Origin: Sabethes cyaneus
Lineage: Eukaryota > Arthropoda > Insecta > Diptera > Culicidae
Direction of reading: 5' to 3'
Length of the DNA: 64,000 nt
Assembly: GCF_943734655.1 (NCBI RefSeq)
Contig: NC_071355.1
Location: 94,743,449 to 94,807,448, forward strand
The notes below the pieces were generated by a model. That model was not told the DNA's origin and searched no databases. It saw nothing but the letters and a program-made list of their open reading frames with translations. Of the stretch, positions 34,537 to 46,195 are shown in pieces; the stretch's first letter is position 1, and every line of letters starts with the position of its first letter. The position numbers and the translations under genes are program-made.

Positions 34537-34995
34537 CTAGCTGACCCGACAAACTTGATATTGCCACAAACTAAACTGTATTGTACATAAATCGTGAATC
34601 TCGGATGACCTTTGTCACAATCTCGAGTTTTGCAAGTTTCTAAGGAGTTAATGGGTGTTTTAATATACAAATTTTCCTCACAGTAAAGTAGAAAACAACT
34701 CCTCCCTTTGCTTAGCCTAATAAAATAAAGCGGATAGTATTTAAATATTCGCCATCATTACAAACCAATTCGCCGAATACCATTTTGCGGAACACCAATT
34801 CTCGGTTGACCATAACGCGTAATATAGAGTTTCGCAAAATACCATTTCGCGAAAAACCATACCCGGGATGCAACCATTTCTCGGAAAATCTTTTCGTGGA
34901 AAATACCATTCCGTAGGGGTGACCCAACTGAAAGAAAGTAATAGAGGTCAGTAGATCTAGGAAAATAAAAAAAACCTAGATAGAGGTGATTTCTA
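34537..34995. repeat. CTAGCTGACCCGACAAAC interspersed repeat, copy A
   Basis: The repeat starts CTAGCTGACCCGACAAACTT. It shares nearly its full length with 62514-62990, including AATATTCGCCATCATTAC, repeated ACCATTTCGC/CCGAATACCATTTTGC words and GTCAGTAGATCTAGGAAA. The family is dispersed in the window (also at 43961) but I cannot name its class. Confidence 0.75.
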
Positions 34996-35480
34996 CGGGA
35001 GGCTGCTCTTCTTCAACACATCTTCAGTAACGATGTTGAATACCATATAAGACATTCCATCTCTTAGTCGCGACCCTCTGCGCGATTTGAGGGGACTCAA
35101 GGAAGCCGCCAAAACTCGCACGTAGCACATTACTTGCTCCAGGGTTGCTTTGATCAGCCGCGTTAGTTTGTCCGAAAAACTGTTCTCGTGCATAATATGC
35201 CATAGACGCTCGCGCTCGACTGTGTCATATGATGTCCCTAAATCCACAAAAATATGATGCGTGGGCACGTTGTACTCCCGACATTTTTTGAGGATTTGTC
35301 AGAGAGTTCAAATTTGAACCGTAATTCTTTTGCTATTGGGGATAGACGACGTAACAAACTCTGGGAGAGCACCTTGTAGGCGATATTGACCAGCGTAATG
35401 TCGCGGTAATTAGGGCAATCTTGTTGGTCGCCTTTTTTGTAGATGGGAGAATGCACACCTTCCATCCACTCCTCTGGTAG
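34990..35480 (-). pseudogene. LINE reverse-transcriptase fragment
   Basis: From 35465 down, the minus translation has YKKGDQQDCPNYRDITLVN and AYKVLSQSLLRRLSP (RT motifs 1-2). After a frame shift it continues PTHHIFVDLGTSYDTVERE (motif A; the catalytic D is kept as VD) and then FSDKLTRLIKATLEQVMCYVRV and RRGSRLRDGMSYMVFN (GLRQGD-like, degraded). It is the N-terminal RT half of the LINE type at 775-2890 and is truncated on both sides. Confidence 0.8.
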
Positions 35481-36039
35481 TTTCTGCTCCTCCCATATCC
35501 TTGAAAATCCAGTTTAGGAGTTCCTTAGGCGCATTAAGATCAGTTCCAGAAAGATCCTATTTATGGTGTACTGGATATGCGGGATACATATGGATAACTT
35601 ACCATAAGGCTGACAGCTGTGCCACTCTACTGCTCTAGGTAAAGAAGGGTGATACTTTCTCGAAACGCGCGTAGGTCAATGGCACGGCCGCCTTCTGTCC
35701 TGGCAAAACCAAGGCTGATCTTTAATTACGTTCAAAACTCGTCATCTACATCAAAGTTGGTGATTGTAGACTCAGATGTAATATTCCTGATTAGTGCCTA
35801 TCACGCGCTACACCATGAACAATACTGGTACAATACTACGCATGACCTCACTGCAAAGTTTACCATGGGATCATAATGGAGATAGCATAGAACAACATAG
35901 GACCGTACTTCAGCTAGCAAAAAGACGGGTCCCGGCTGGCACGAGCTAGAACAATGAAGAATGGTGGGTTACGCGCAAACCACCTACCAAAAAGCCAAGA
36001 TAGACCGCGACAGTAAAGCCGAAGAATGTCCACAAAAAG

Positions 36040-36900
36040 AGTGAAGCGATAGTAGTTAAACTGACAGGCAGAAAGTTTGGACGCTCCAGAGTTGGAAATT
36101 TCTGGGTGAGGCAGGCCAGGTCAAGAAGGTGTAAATACCTCGACGAAGTCGCAATGACAGTTGACCTGCAGGGCGCTTTGAGGGATCAACTAAAAACCAA
36201 GGCTTTATCACCGTCGAAATATCATGCGGCAATACGCAGATTGCCACGATTAATGTCCAGAGGCAACCGACAGCAAATGCATAGTGGTTACCGGGGGTTT
36301 AAGATGAAAAAGGCGCCTGGTCCTTGCGGGATATCTAACGAAGTGTTGAAGGTAGCAATCTAAACATATTCTGATGTGTTTAGAGAAACACTTCTGAACT
36401 ACTCTGAAAACCGGAGAAACCACCACGCCATCGTTTATCATACCAGCCTATATGCCTACTCGATACGTTACGGGAAGCTACTAGAGAGAGTAATCCTAAA
36501 CATGCTAACGCCTCCTATGGAAAGCGATAACGGGCTGATAAAGATGCATTTTGTATGTCCACTATCGATACCACCAAGTCCATCATAGCAATAGCCGAAA
36601 AGGCAATGAGGCAAAAGACGGGTGGACAAATCTGGTGCCACCTTCTAGATTGATGTTAAAAACCCCTTTACCAGCGCTAGTTGAGGAGCGATCGCCCTAG
36701 CGCTACGCAAGATGAGAGTGCCGGACCATCAATGCAGTAGGAATTTAGAGTAGAGGACACCAACGGCGACAACATCGTGCAGAGAATGTGTGCAGAGGAG
36801 CGGCGTTGATAAGGCATGGGAGGGAGCATGATGACTGAGCTCAAACGGCTAGAACGGGGGCAACGACAGCGTTAGAGATAGCTTTAGCTGGATTCAGTCG
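36040..36900 (+). pseudogene. R1-like LINE fragment (RT N-terminal part)
   Basis: The + translation contains KKAPGPCGISNEVLKVAI (canonical KAPGPDGIPN, about 36308-36361), then RYGKLLERVILNMLTPPMES and NGL.KMHFV (GKLLE and N-Q-F-G-type motifs), then AIAEKAMRQKTGGQI and a degraded catalytic motif A region. Stops and indels break it after 36660. This arrangement is typical of the R1/Loa/Jockey group rather than the LINE type at 775-2890. Confidence 0.7.
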
Positions 36901-36904
36901 CGAG

Positions 36905-38780
36905 TCCAAGTAACAATTTGAGTTTTATTGCACTCTAGTATCGGTTTTTAAGACCAATTTTGGTCACCAGAACCATGATAAATGTGTAATAAATTCAACA
37001 TTGTTACAGTTACAGTCAACAGTTACAGTTACAGGCTGAATAGATGGAGTGCTTAGACAGATCCTTCCTCCACTAGTAAATTAACGGTGGTTCCTGGAGG
37101 GTTAAGGGAAAATGTGGAAGTGATGTTACTAGTAATTCCTTACCATATTTGTGTCAGACAGGAATCAGTCCTTTTCAGCGGTCCTTTTAATCTTCCACTG
37201 TCTAGTTTCTTACCGGATCTGTACGAGAGCACGAGGAACTCCCAAGTTAGCTTCCGTTTCACCTGTTTCCGTAATATCGCTATTGAGATGCTAATCGAAG
37301 TACTGCCTCCAACTGCCAGATCAGAAACTCCTCGCCAATCGTATATTATTCAAAAGCACACCATTCGCCTTCCAAAAACAGCAACAGCTTTTCTTGCGTT
37401 ATGGATATTTTCCAAAACAAATACAGATGTACAAGTGACTGGGAGACAAAAACGCTGGTAATCCCGAGCAAGATCGGGTACTCAGTTAGTTTCAAAATAA
37501 TATCAAAATCAGTAGTTCTTGGGTCTAAAACCACATTGACAATCAGAAATTCATTTTTATAAACGAGTATATCAGATAGGTAACTTACGAGTAGCGAAAT
37601 TAACTAATTTGCTTTAAAATAATGGTTAAAAAGACTATCGCTTCGTGAATGCTCATAGTTTTACTTGTGGCGTCTTCAAATCGGTTGTAAAAGGTTAGGT
37701 TACGTTCTAAGTTCACTAACTATGATCCCATACAATTGTTATTACATATATCCTGCAAAGCTCACAATAACAAACACATTATGCTTCGCACCGCGCAGCA
37801 CTCATTAAGGTTCATCACCATTAATCAACATGTCATCAGGTACATGGTGAAGCGCACCGAACCGTTTAATGCTACTCACATTTATGCACTTACCCGGCAA
37901 CGTGCGTCACAGCAGCTAGTCAGCTAGGCTGACTGACGGTTGCACACATGGAATGATAGATTGTCTATTGTACTTCGAGCACTATTCAAACATCATAGTA
38001 CATACACACTTCCACACCACCAACCAAAATAAGTATCTGTCAAAGATGTAAATCTTAATAACAGTATTATGGCTGATCATAATTATGCGGTCCGAATGGG
38101 ACTCGTACGCCCCAGGATTGTGCTACTGATTGTAATTAGATGATAACCAAAAATTTGACAAATACGAACATGACCATAATGACAGCTCTCGGCAAACACG
38201 TCATTGTACACCCACCGAACAGTGCACTCCATTACAGTACCGACCGAAAATTGTGATCGGAGCTAAAAACAAAGAAACTACTTCGCAATTCTACAGATCA
38301 AACGACTGCCTTGTTAGATTTAACCGCACGCGTTATTAACCGTAAATTACGATACCTACATGTGGAAAAGGACGTGCCGGCAAAGTATCACATTACCACA
38401 CTCAATCGAACTGTATCATTTGCGCGCCAGTGAGTTGCTGTCAGGTAGGTAAGAGATTGACCGAGCTCAACTTCCCGCGAGACAGTAAACAAACGTAGAG
38501 CTACGAGACTCCGAACGAATGGAATGCACAACCGCTGCGTGTGGCATTGATTGCGTGTCACATTAGGTGCTTCGAAGAAGGAATTGCTAGACCACGTGTT
38601 CAACATTTGTTGGTTAAGTGATGTGGGGACACTTTTAGTTTACATTCGCCAGTAAGAGAAACAATTTGTTTTTAAAAATTGTCTGAGTGTAATGTTTAAG
38701 AAAACTGATTCAGATCGTTTACTGTCACATTTTGCATGGTGTCTAATGCTAATTGAGAAAACTTCTACCCCGAAAATATC
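36905..38780. other. Mostly unique DNA with a short CAGTTA repeat
   Basis: A microsatellite-like ACAGTTACAG run lies at about 37008-37034. No coding family is recognised. Confidence 0.4.
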
Positions 38781-38784
38781 TTTG

Positions 38785-38866
38785 GTTTGATCGGGAATTG
38801 AACCCTATGTCACTAACGTAAAAGTGAGTTAGTCGCCACAGCTAACCACAGAATCACTACGAATCT
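38785..38866 (-). repeat. tRNA-like sequence (tRNA pseudogene or SINE head)
   Basis: The minus strand carries a perfect B box GGTTCAATTCC (38794-38804), an upstream TGGTTAGCTGTGG resembling an A box, and between them a 6-bp stem ACTAAC/GTTAGT with a 10-base loop in the anticodon-arm position. The loop size and poor acceptor pairing argue against a working tRNA. Confidence 0.4.
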
Positions 38867-38869
38867 ACT

Positions 38870-39680
38870 GTACCGATTACAAGTATTTTTAAAATTAAAT
38901 TTAGACCTTTTGACAACCAAACTGTTTCAAGATTTATAAAGATGTTAATTGCACATTTTGTCATACACCAGGTCTCGAGTCATCCCAATTCTTATTATGG
39001 TTTTCTTATGGTCTCAAAGTTATTTCCAACTTTTACCAAGCCAGATATATAAAAAGACATCCCCCTGAATGCATAATTCTTATTTCTAAGTTTTCCTTTT
39101 TTATTCATACGAATGAAACAGGTTATCCAATCATCTCAAAGCTAAATAACAGGCAACACTTTCCGTGCCCGTACGCAGTACGGCAGCTGTCATCACTAAA
39201 TAACGTGACCATCCAGTATAGAGGAAATATCCTCGTCTGTAAAGAAAACAGCTTCTAAATGCTTTGTCATTATTCGATACTGTAGCAATATAAAACAACA
39301 AATTGTTCGACAAGTTTTCCAAACATCTCCACTCGGCTTTCGGAGCGCGCTCTAGCGACCACACCGATGCGATGCGAGATGTCAATCTTGTTGTTTTTTT
39401 TTCTCGCGCGCGCAAAACCGGCCGCCGCGCCGCCCGAGCCGACCGTATGGCGAGCAGGGAAGCGACTTTCGGCTTGATCGCGGAGCATCACAGCCGGAAC
39501 GAGCCGAGTGAGTAATTCAATTTGGAAAAGTTCATTTGTTTATTTATTTTTTCGATTGTTCCCGAGAAAAAGTGGGGTAGCTAAAACAAACAGCCGACGC
39601 AGAGCAATTGCAGAGAACCTGACGCAAGGGAGCGAAACGGCATTCATATAGGCAGAAGGCTTTTATGAACAGGAGGAAAA
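38870..39680. other. No recognised gene; GC-rich patch upstream of candidate exon
   Basis: The stretch 39340-39500 is unusually GC-rich for the window (GCGCGCGCAAAACCGGCCGCC and similar) and could be a promoter-proximal or CpG-rich segment. The overlapping frames on both strands here are not convincing. Confidence 0.35.
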
Positions 39681-39769
39681 GTGTAGCTAAAAAGTGTATA
39701 AATAAATATACACACAGCAGAAGAAAAGTGGAAACTCCTTGCTCCGGTGGGTCGCTGAAGAAGCAAAGG

Positions 39770-39777
39770 TATAAAAG
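39770..39777 (+). promoter_or_regulatory. Possible TATA box
   Basis: TATAAAAG at about 150 bp before the ATG of the candidate first exon. Another TATAAATA occurs near 39698. This rests on motif match only. Confidence 0.3.
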
Positions 39778-39922
39778 AAGCACAAGTGGTTTGCACGGGA
39801 AGTGCTCTCCAGCCAGGTTCGGTCTTTCGAGCTACCCCGTTTTTTTGTATTTAGGAGAAGGCCGCAACCGATCTAGAGGACAAACGACTTTGCGCGAGTC
39901 TATAAATTAATACTTGAGCTGT

Positions 39923-40513
39923 ATGTTTATGGAGTACTTGAGCAATTCCACTTTCGGCACCGTCGTCATTTTGGCCGCCGGTATATGCGTCTTGAGGCAG
40001 CACTGCAGCACTACCTTGCTCATGGTGCGTAGTTTGTGACTGTCGCACCTTATTGCACTGCGTATGGGAATATTAGCGCATTCTATACAAATTCGGCTAC
40101 ATTTCCATTCCCACGCTTTTCAAATAAGCAACAAAATGAAATTATGACTTGGGAGCGAATACTGGCATTGCAATGCAACCAAACGTTGATGTATTGGCTT
40201 CACTTGATAATGAATTTTATAATGAAAACTTCTAGCTGAATACAACTAGTTGAATCTTAGTTTACCGTATTCGGTATTTTTCCATTTTCAAATTTGCGCT
40301 CTCGAATGATTATAATGGGGGGATCATCCTTTTTTTCCTGGTCAAACTGTTACTAACAGTACTAAAACCATTTTTTCATCTCTTTCTTTTCAGGTAAGTG
40401 TGTCAACACAAATAATTGGAGTTACAAAAATTTGGAACAATTTTCAATTCAACCGGAATGTTAGAATATTGTGCTTCTACGACAACTACAGAAAACCAGT
40501 CGCAACAGAATAG
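39923..40513 (+). CDS. Candidate small spliced gene (two exons, hypothetical)
   Basis: Exon 1 (39923-40024) would encode MFMEYLSNSTFGTVVILAAG and then 14 residues up to Met34. It holds a hydrophobic stretch (residues 11-24) like a signal peptide or membrane anchor. An in-frame TAA precedes it at 39908. It ends at ATG|GTGCGT, an acceptable donor. The 369-bp intron has a perfect TACTAAC branch site (40351-40357), a pyrimidine tract and TTTTCAG at 40387-40393. The reading phase is 0, and the frame continues 39 codons to TAG at 40511-40513. The whole would be about 73 residues. The protein is not recognised. The acceptor is followed at once by GTAAGT, so the site could instead be a recursive splice point of a longer intron; then only exon 1 would be coding here. 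Confidence 0.3.
40351..40399 (+). promoter_or_regulatory. Branch site, 3' splice site and abutting 5' splice site
   Basis: TACTAAC (40351-40357), then a T/C-rich tract, then CAG|GTAAGT at 40391-40399. The abutting acceptor and donor form the ratchet-point motif known from recursive splicing of long insect introns. Confidence 0.5.
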
Positions 40514-40917
40514 GTTACGAGAACCAAACGGTAAAGAAAATAGACAACGGACGGGACGTGATGACATGTAAATTGATGTATAATTGGGTTTCGCAAGTTT
40601 TCGTGAACTTCAATCCGTTTTTGATTTGGGGTCAAGGTAGTTGTGTAGACGATATAGTTTTCAGTTTCCTTTATGAATGCTAATCGTTGTCACGGATAAA
40701 CCGTCGCTGGTGGTTTTGAGTAAGAAGTTGCTTTTCTGTTGCATTTACGAAGCGGATCATAAGTATACTTCAGATACTTTTTTTTTGTATGCCAGAAGGG
40801 CAATGGGTTAAAAGGCCACTGCGACAATCTTAATGATCGTCTTTTGTGGCATACTTCAGATACTTAAGAATACTTCTTTTGTGAATTTTTAAAATAACAT
40901 CTTTTAAAATTAGACTA

Positions 40918-42193
40918 CCGCCATCCGGGGTGAGATTGTGCCAAAAACCAAAAATATTTATTTGTGAAAATTTATTTTATCTATAGAAACTGGTGACCTA
41001 AATTCAAAATGATGATGAACGTAACATATTTATTCATAACTTAGAATGGAACACAAATAATATTAGCAAACTATTTAGCCTAAACAGGGTTTCAAAGTTC
41101 GCGATCAAAAATACGCAGAAGTAACGCGTGAAAAAATTGTCCGGCATAAACCAATCCAAACAAGAAATCACACCAACTTGCTATCTTGAAGGTATATAAA
41201 CTAATCATTTACAATGTATTGAAAGGTTATTATGCGTTGGCAAAGATGTTGATTACGAAAATAATATTTTTCGAAACTTTGTACTTTTCGAGCTTCACGG
41301 GGGTGAGATTGTGCCAAGCCATAATGATCGATCCAATTTGTGAATTTCACATACACAACAAAAACACGTCAGTATACACCAGCACACTCACATTCTTTCC
41401 TATTGAGCACAATATTTTGACAGATTAGATTGCATCATCCATTTTGGAGCAAACAGCATCATAGGTCTGCTAAATAATTTAAACTAATTTTTACTTTTTC
41501 TCTGGAAATTTCAGATACTTTGAATAAAGACTCTAATAAGACGAATATATTATACCGTGCATAAACTACCAGTTTTAAGGAGGGAGAGGGGGGTGGGATA
41601 GGCCACACATTCTGCGGCCGCGGGTTCTCGAACGAAGTAATGGTTACTTTTGTTAAATGATCAAATAAGTATGCCCTTTAGGATACACCCCTTCATATAT
41701 CTCTCCCTTTTTAACCCTAGAAACGCTACTGGCTATATAAAGGCTGTCCATTGACTACGAACTCATTTTTAATTATTTCAGACCTCTCCGGGTTATTTTC
41801 GTTTATACTTTTTGTATGATGCGTTGTTTTTGGCCGACCCCCTGCCCCTAATAGTCTACTTAGTTCATGTACGGCCCCATGTGAACTACTTTATACTGAT
41901 ATTTATGTGTATTGTTTATAAATATGCTAATGTTCACTGTTTAGGTTTTTAGCCTAAGTTTATGTTTTTGGCACAATGTCACACCCTAGAAGGGGTGAGA
42001 TTGTGCCAAAGCTCATGCACTTCCAGTAAAATTAGGTTTCATTGTAACTAAACCATCTCTACGGTAGTTGTTAATTGAACAATTTAGTATACATTGACAG
42101 GTTTGAAATCAACTTAGTTCCTAAATTGTGCGTATACTGAGCTAAAGAACAAAAATATATGCTTTTTTGGCACAATCTCGCCCCGGACGACGG
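40918..42193. mobile_element. TA-flanked MITE with iterated GGGGTGAGATTGTGCCAA motif
   Basis: The 1276-bp element has inverted ends CCGCCATCCGGGGTGAGATT (left) and CCGTCGTCCGGGGCGAGATT (right, reverse complement), continuing TGTGCC in both. It is flanked by TA (40916-40917, 42194-42195). The terminal word GGGGTGAGATTGTGCCAA recurs internally near 41299 and 41993, and inverted copies of TTGGCACAATGTCACACCC occur near 41970. There is no transposase. The design is the same as that of 5276-6233 but the sequence is unrelated. Confidence 0.75.
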
Positions 42194-42384
42194 TATTTTT
42201 TCTGACTAGAGCAATCAATATGATTGTACATGACTAGCTCTGCACTTTCACACTCTAATTTAAAATCTCGATCTTCGTTCTCATTTCATTCCTCTGACCA
42301 GAAGACTAACTAAAAAGTTAACTCTGCCCTGTCAAGAGATTTCATCAGATTAATGAGCGCAGAAATTGATAGACTACTAATATG

Positions 42385-42568
42385 TATCTTTATAGAGAGG
42401 ACACAACACTTGTTGTTCTTACAACATAAAAATAATTTACCTTATTCACCAACCGGTTCCAGGCTGATGATACCTGTCATCGGGGCTAAGTTGGAGATTG
42501 GTGATGAATAAGGTAAATTATCTTCATGTCGTAAGAACAATAAGTGCTATGTCCTGTCTATAAAGATA
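42385..42568. mobile_element. Hairpin MITE 1
   Basis: The ends TATCTTTATAGA/TCTATAAAGATA begin arms of about 65 bp (42385-42450 against about 42500-42568) with roughly 80% identity and a short central loop. Both arms contain AATTTACCTTATTCA. Confidence 0.65.
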
Positions 42569-42615
42569 GTTTTGTTAGTTTTTACGTTAGCACAAACCAA
42601 ACCAATCACGTAGCA

Positions 42616-42756
42616 CTTGTTATGTTGCATATACGGCGAATTGCGTATTTATCCTGCCACTACTCGCATAACAATTCCATCTCCATAGAAACCGGAACTG
42701 TAATGCGAATAGCGGCAGTATATACACGGAATACGCCGTTTACGCAACATAGCAAG
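42616..42756. mobile_element. Hairpin MITE 2
   Basis: The inverted arms CTTGTTATGTTGC... and ...GCAACATAGCAAG are about 60 bp each with a loop of about 15-20 bp around the CATCTCCATAGAAACC centre. It lies less than 50 bp from hairpin 1, possibly one nested insertion site. Confidence 0.6.
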
Positions 42757-43276
42757 AATACCCCTAATATTGTCGCACGATAAATGTAATGCGCATTGTG
42801 CACAGCTACAGAAACTGCTGAAAATAATAATTTTTTCTAAGTATTTGATATTTTATGATGGTCGCCATTCGTTATGAACGCTCGGTATCAGCTCGTTATG
42901 AACGCTCGGTATTATTAAGAAAAAGAATAAAGGTTCGAGAATTATACGTTTTGATTTCTGTGACAATTATTTTAATCCTATTTCAATAAAATAGCATTGT
43001 GTCAAATTGTCAAGAATTGGGTTAAGCTTCTTATGCTCAATTTAGACTAATTGATGTCCTAGAAGTAAAACCAATAGGTAAAGTGCGCTACGACCATTTC
43101 GACTTGCAATCAATGCGGAGCCGAGTCATACGCTTGCTTTACGGTTGCACTTCAATCACAGCCAAGTTGTGCTTTGGAACAGCCGAGTGTTTAACACGCC
43201 TCAACAAAACAGGAATTACTGCCAAAATGAGCCAACGTTTCATGAAAGCTTTCAACAATCTACAGCATATAGCGTA

Positions 43277-43816
43277 CAGTCAACTTTCGTTCGTTGGGCT
43301 ACCTTTAAGTGGGCTACGTTTTAATCGGGCTCCCGTTAATTGGGCTTTAGCCCATCTAAAACGAAGTCAAACGTCATTTCTGACAGCGTATTTTTTCTTC
43401 CGAGAGGCTCTTGAATCTAGTTCATTCAAGTGTGGAAAATAATTTATATAGAAAACATTAAAATTAATTCAATGGAACACAATTGCATCATATCGTTTTC
43501 CAATCCCTTATGAACTTGACCCTCCTATTTTTAGTATCGCGGTGAAACAGTTAAAAATGCCAATATATATTAACATTGTAGCATGAAATTCTACTATTTA
43601 CTTGTTAAATAATCTAGAACTAAATTTCAACAATGAAAAGATTAGGTTCCACTTTGTTTCTGTGTTAATATAAGAGTGTATATTTTTATGAACCTTTCTG
43701 CGACGATTCCGACAAAAACAATCGATATGTCCCTCGGTTTTGACATCTCAGCCCAATTAACGAAAGTCTTTCACTAAACGGGCTAAGAGCTTAGTGCAAT
43801 TAGCGAAAGTTGACTG
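43277..43816. mobile_element. pogo-like MITE
   Basis: The 540-bp element begins CAGTCAACTTTCGTT and ends (inverted) CAGTCAACTTTCGCT. It is flanked by TA on both sides (43275-43276, 43817-43818). Just inside both ends are GGGCT-rich words (TTGGGCT, GGGCTACGTTTT, ATTGGGCTTTAGCCC). CAGT ends with TA targets fit pogo/Tigger. No coding capacity. Confidence 0.75.
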
Positions 43817-44710
43817 TATATTACCATGGCACAATCTAACATCTTGTATTTTAGGGGACAGCTGAATTCTATTTAAGTCTTTTAAACTGGAAAACGGTCT
43901 TATAGCCTGTTGAGCAAATAAATGTGGTCCAACGAAAAGGGCACACAAAATATTTTGACAAGCTGACCCGACAAACTTCGTATTGCCCCAAATTAAACTG
44001 TGTTGTACATCAACCATGAATCGAATAATCTTTGCCACAATCACGAGTTTTGCAAGTTTCTGAGGAGTTTAACCTTAGATGATTCATTTTGGCAGTTACG
44101 TAACAATGAAAGCATGGGTAGTTTAATATACAAATTTGCAAATGTCCTCACAGAAAAGTAGAAAACAACTCCTCACATTGCTTAGCCAGAATGCGGATGA
44201 TAAAGCGAAGCGAAAGCCGGCACATTATTTGACTTGACTTTAAAAATCAGAGGGCAAAAAATAATTTGTGGGATGTAAGTCGATTTTTTTTAAATAAAAT
44301 GAATTGTCTGTGGGCTCTACAGCCGGCTGCAGCCTAAAGAACTCGAAAAATGACTCCATACACTCATGTTAACGCGTCTAACACCAGACAGAAATAGAAA
44401 TTCAAACAATAGAATTTGCAAAAATCGCCATTTTTTCTTTCTTTTCGTAGGTTTTTGCATGTAAAACAATGACATATAGATATGAAAAGTAAGAACAGAT
44501 TTGGTTTTCACTTTTAAACATTAGGTAAAAATGCGTTAGTTTTGTTCAATTAAAAAATTCTCTTTCCGTTCAGTTGCCCAACACTTGAAGGACAAAAACT
44601 TGATAAAATATTTGTAGTAGCCTTATTGACTAATGTTTTATAGACTAATCTCAAGTTTTTAGTCTTGAGCTTGAAATGCGGTCATAATTTTTTATGCAGT
44701 AATTTTTTAT

Positions 44711-45080
44711 TGGATAAAATAGAACCCTGACCATGATGTCTTAGTTCTGTCTCTCACTTTTTTCGAGTACAGTCTTCAGTTAGTAAGAAAACTTTCAGCG
44801 AATGTTAGCAAACAGCAGATTATGCATCATGTTTTGGACACGTACAGATTCAGTCTCGAAGATTTCAGAATGATTTGTGTTTAACGAACTCCACAATGGA
44901 TATATGAAACAATTGAACTAGGTATAAGCAAATTTTGCCATCAAATTAGTATAAACACAATCTAGAAATAGTTTTACGCAAAAAATCCACGTTTCAAAAA
45001 CAGAAAAGCTGAAAGAATACTTTTACGAGCTTAAAGCTGAAATAAAATCCAAATCTCTCCTCTGTGAAAAGGCGACATAA
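44711..45080. repeat. ~370-bp direct repeat, copy 1
   Basis: Closely similar to 47769-48140 (shared words include ACCCTGACCATGATGTCTTA, TTTTTTCGAGTACAGTCTTC and ATCTCTCCTCTGTGAAA). The same 60-bp segment (GCCTTATTGA.TAATGTTTTA...) stands on both sides of copy 1, at about 44622 and 45112, so copy 1 may lie inside a small duplication. It is not coding. Confidence 0.7.
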
Positions 45081-45109
45081 CATAAATAGACAGAAATAAT
45101 TAAAATATT

Positions 45110-45475
45110 TATAGCCTTATTGATTAATGTTTTATAGACTAATCTCAAGTTTTTAGTCTTGACCTTGAAATGCGGTCATACATATATATTAATATTTTTT
45201 TGAAACGATGGTTCTACAATTGATGAAGGGATGGTAGGGGAAAGAAATGAAAATTTGGTGGAGGAAGGGAAGAGAGGGGGGGGTATTGGTAGCTACGCTT
45301 GACAAGTAGTCATTTTGACTCTTACCTTTTGTCCAGTGCTGGAAGGTGCATGAGTCGAACCAAGCTATAATCTGAGATTATAACCGGATTCAAACCCACA
45401 ACACCCGCCAGGGCATGTGGTTCGCTGGTACTTGTACCTTTGAACCATAGAGGCGCAGGACATGTTTTATGGGAG
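45110..45475 (-). repeat. tRNA-headed repeat, diverged partial copy
   Basis: Relative of the 3013-9996 repeat. The minus-strand B box GGTTTGAATCC is at 45386-45396 and the A box TGGTTCAAAGG at 45437-45447. A short G run occurs near 45277. It lacks the part beyond the A box that other copies have. Confidence 0.75.
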
Positions 45476-45499
45476 AGTCTAAAATTTCTTGAGTTTGAT

Positions 45500-46195
45500 T
45501 AGTTTTTGAGTTACGCAAAAATTTCTGTTTTATTTGTATGAGAGTCCTTATCCCCCTACCATCATAAGTGAGGGGTCAAACCATCATAAAAAAATTTCTT
45601 CCTCCAAAACCCCCCACATGCCAAATTTGGTTCCATTTGCTAGATTAGTTTTCTAGTTATGAGAATATTTGTATTTCATTTATATAGGAGCCCCATCCCC
45701 ACTATTGAAGGGGGAGGGGTCATAATTCCCCTCCTAAAGAGAGGAGGGGTCTCAATTCACCATAGAAAAAAAAATTGCCTACAAAAACACCCACATGCTA
45801 AATTTGGTTCCATTTGCTTGATTAGTTCTGGAGTTATGAGAAAATTTGTATTTCATTTGTATGGGACCCCCCCCCACTCCTAAAAAGGTAAGAGGTCCTA
45901 ATTCATTATAGAAAAAATTCTTGCCTCCAAAAACCTTCACATACCAAATTTGGTTCCATTTGTTTGATTAGTTCTCGAGTTATGAGGAAATTTGTATTTC
46001 ATTTGTATGGGAGCCCCCCCTCTTAAAGGGGAGAGGAGTCATAATTCCCCTTCAAAAGGGGGGAGGGGTCTCAATTCACCATAGAAAAAATTCTTGTTTG
46101 CAATAACACCCACAGGCCAAATTTTGTTCCATTTGCTTGATTAGTTCTCGAGTTATGCAGAAATTTGTGTTTTATTTGTATGGGAGCAGATTACC
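45500..46195 (+). repeat. Tandem ~150-180-bp units
   Basis: About four or five degenerate units each read GAGTTATG..AAATTTGTATTTCATTTGTATGGGAG, a C/G-rich segment, TC.AATTCACCATAGAAAAAA, CCACATGCCAAATTTGGTTCC and TTTGCTTGATTAGTTCT. A further end-unit is at 46760-46870 and an inverted set at 31685-32035. Frames in it are repeat artefacts. Confidence 0.75.

Noticed and set aside
38785..38866. Functional tRNA gene
   Set aside because: B box is perfect but the anticodon loop is too large and the acceptor stem does not pair.
43083..43442. 119-codon + strand frame
   Set aside because: It runs from unique DNA into the end of a MITE at 43277, so it cannot be a conserved gene.
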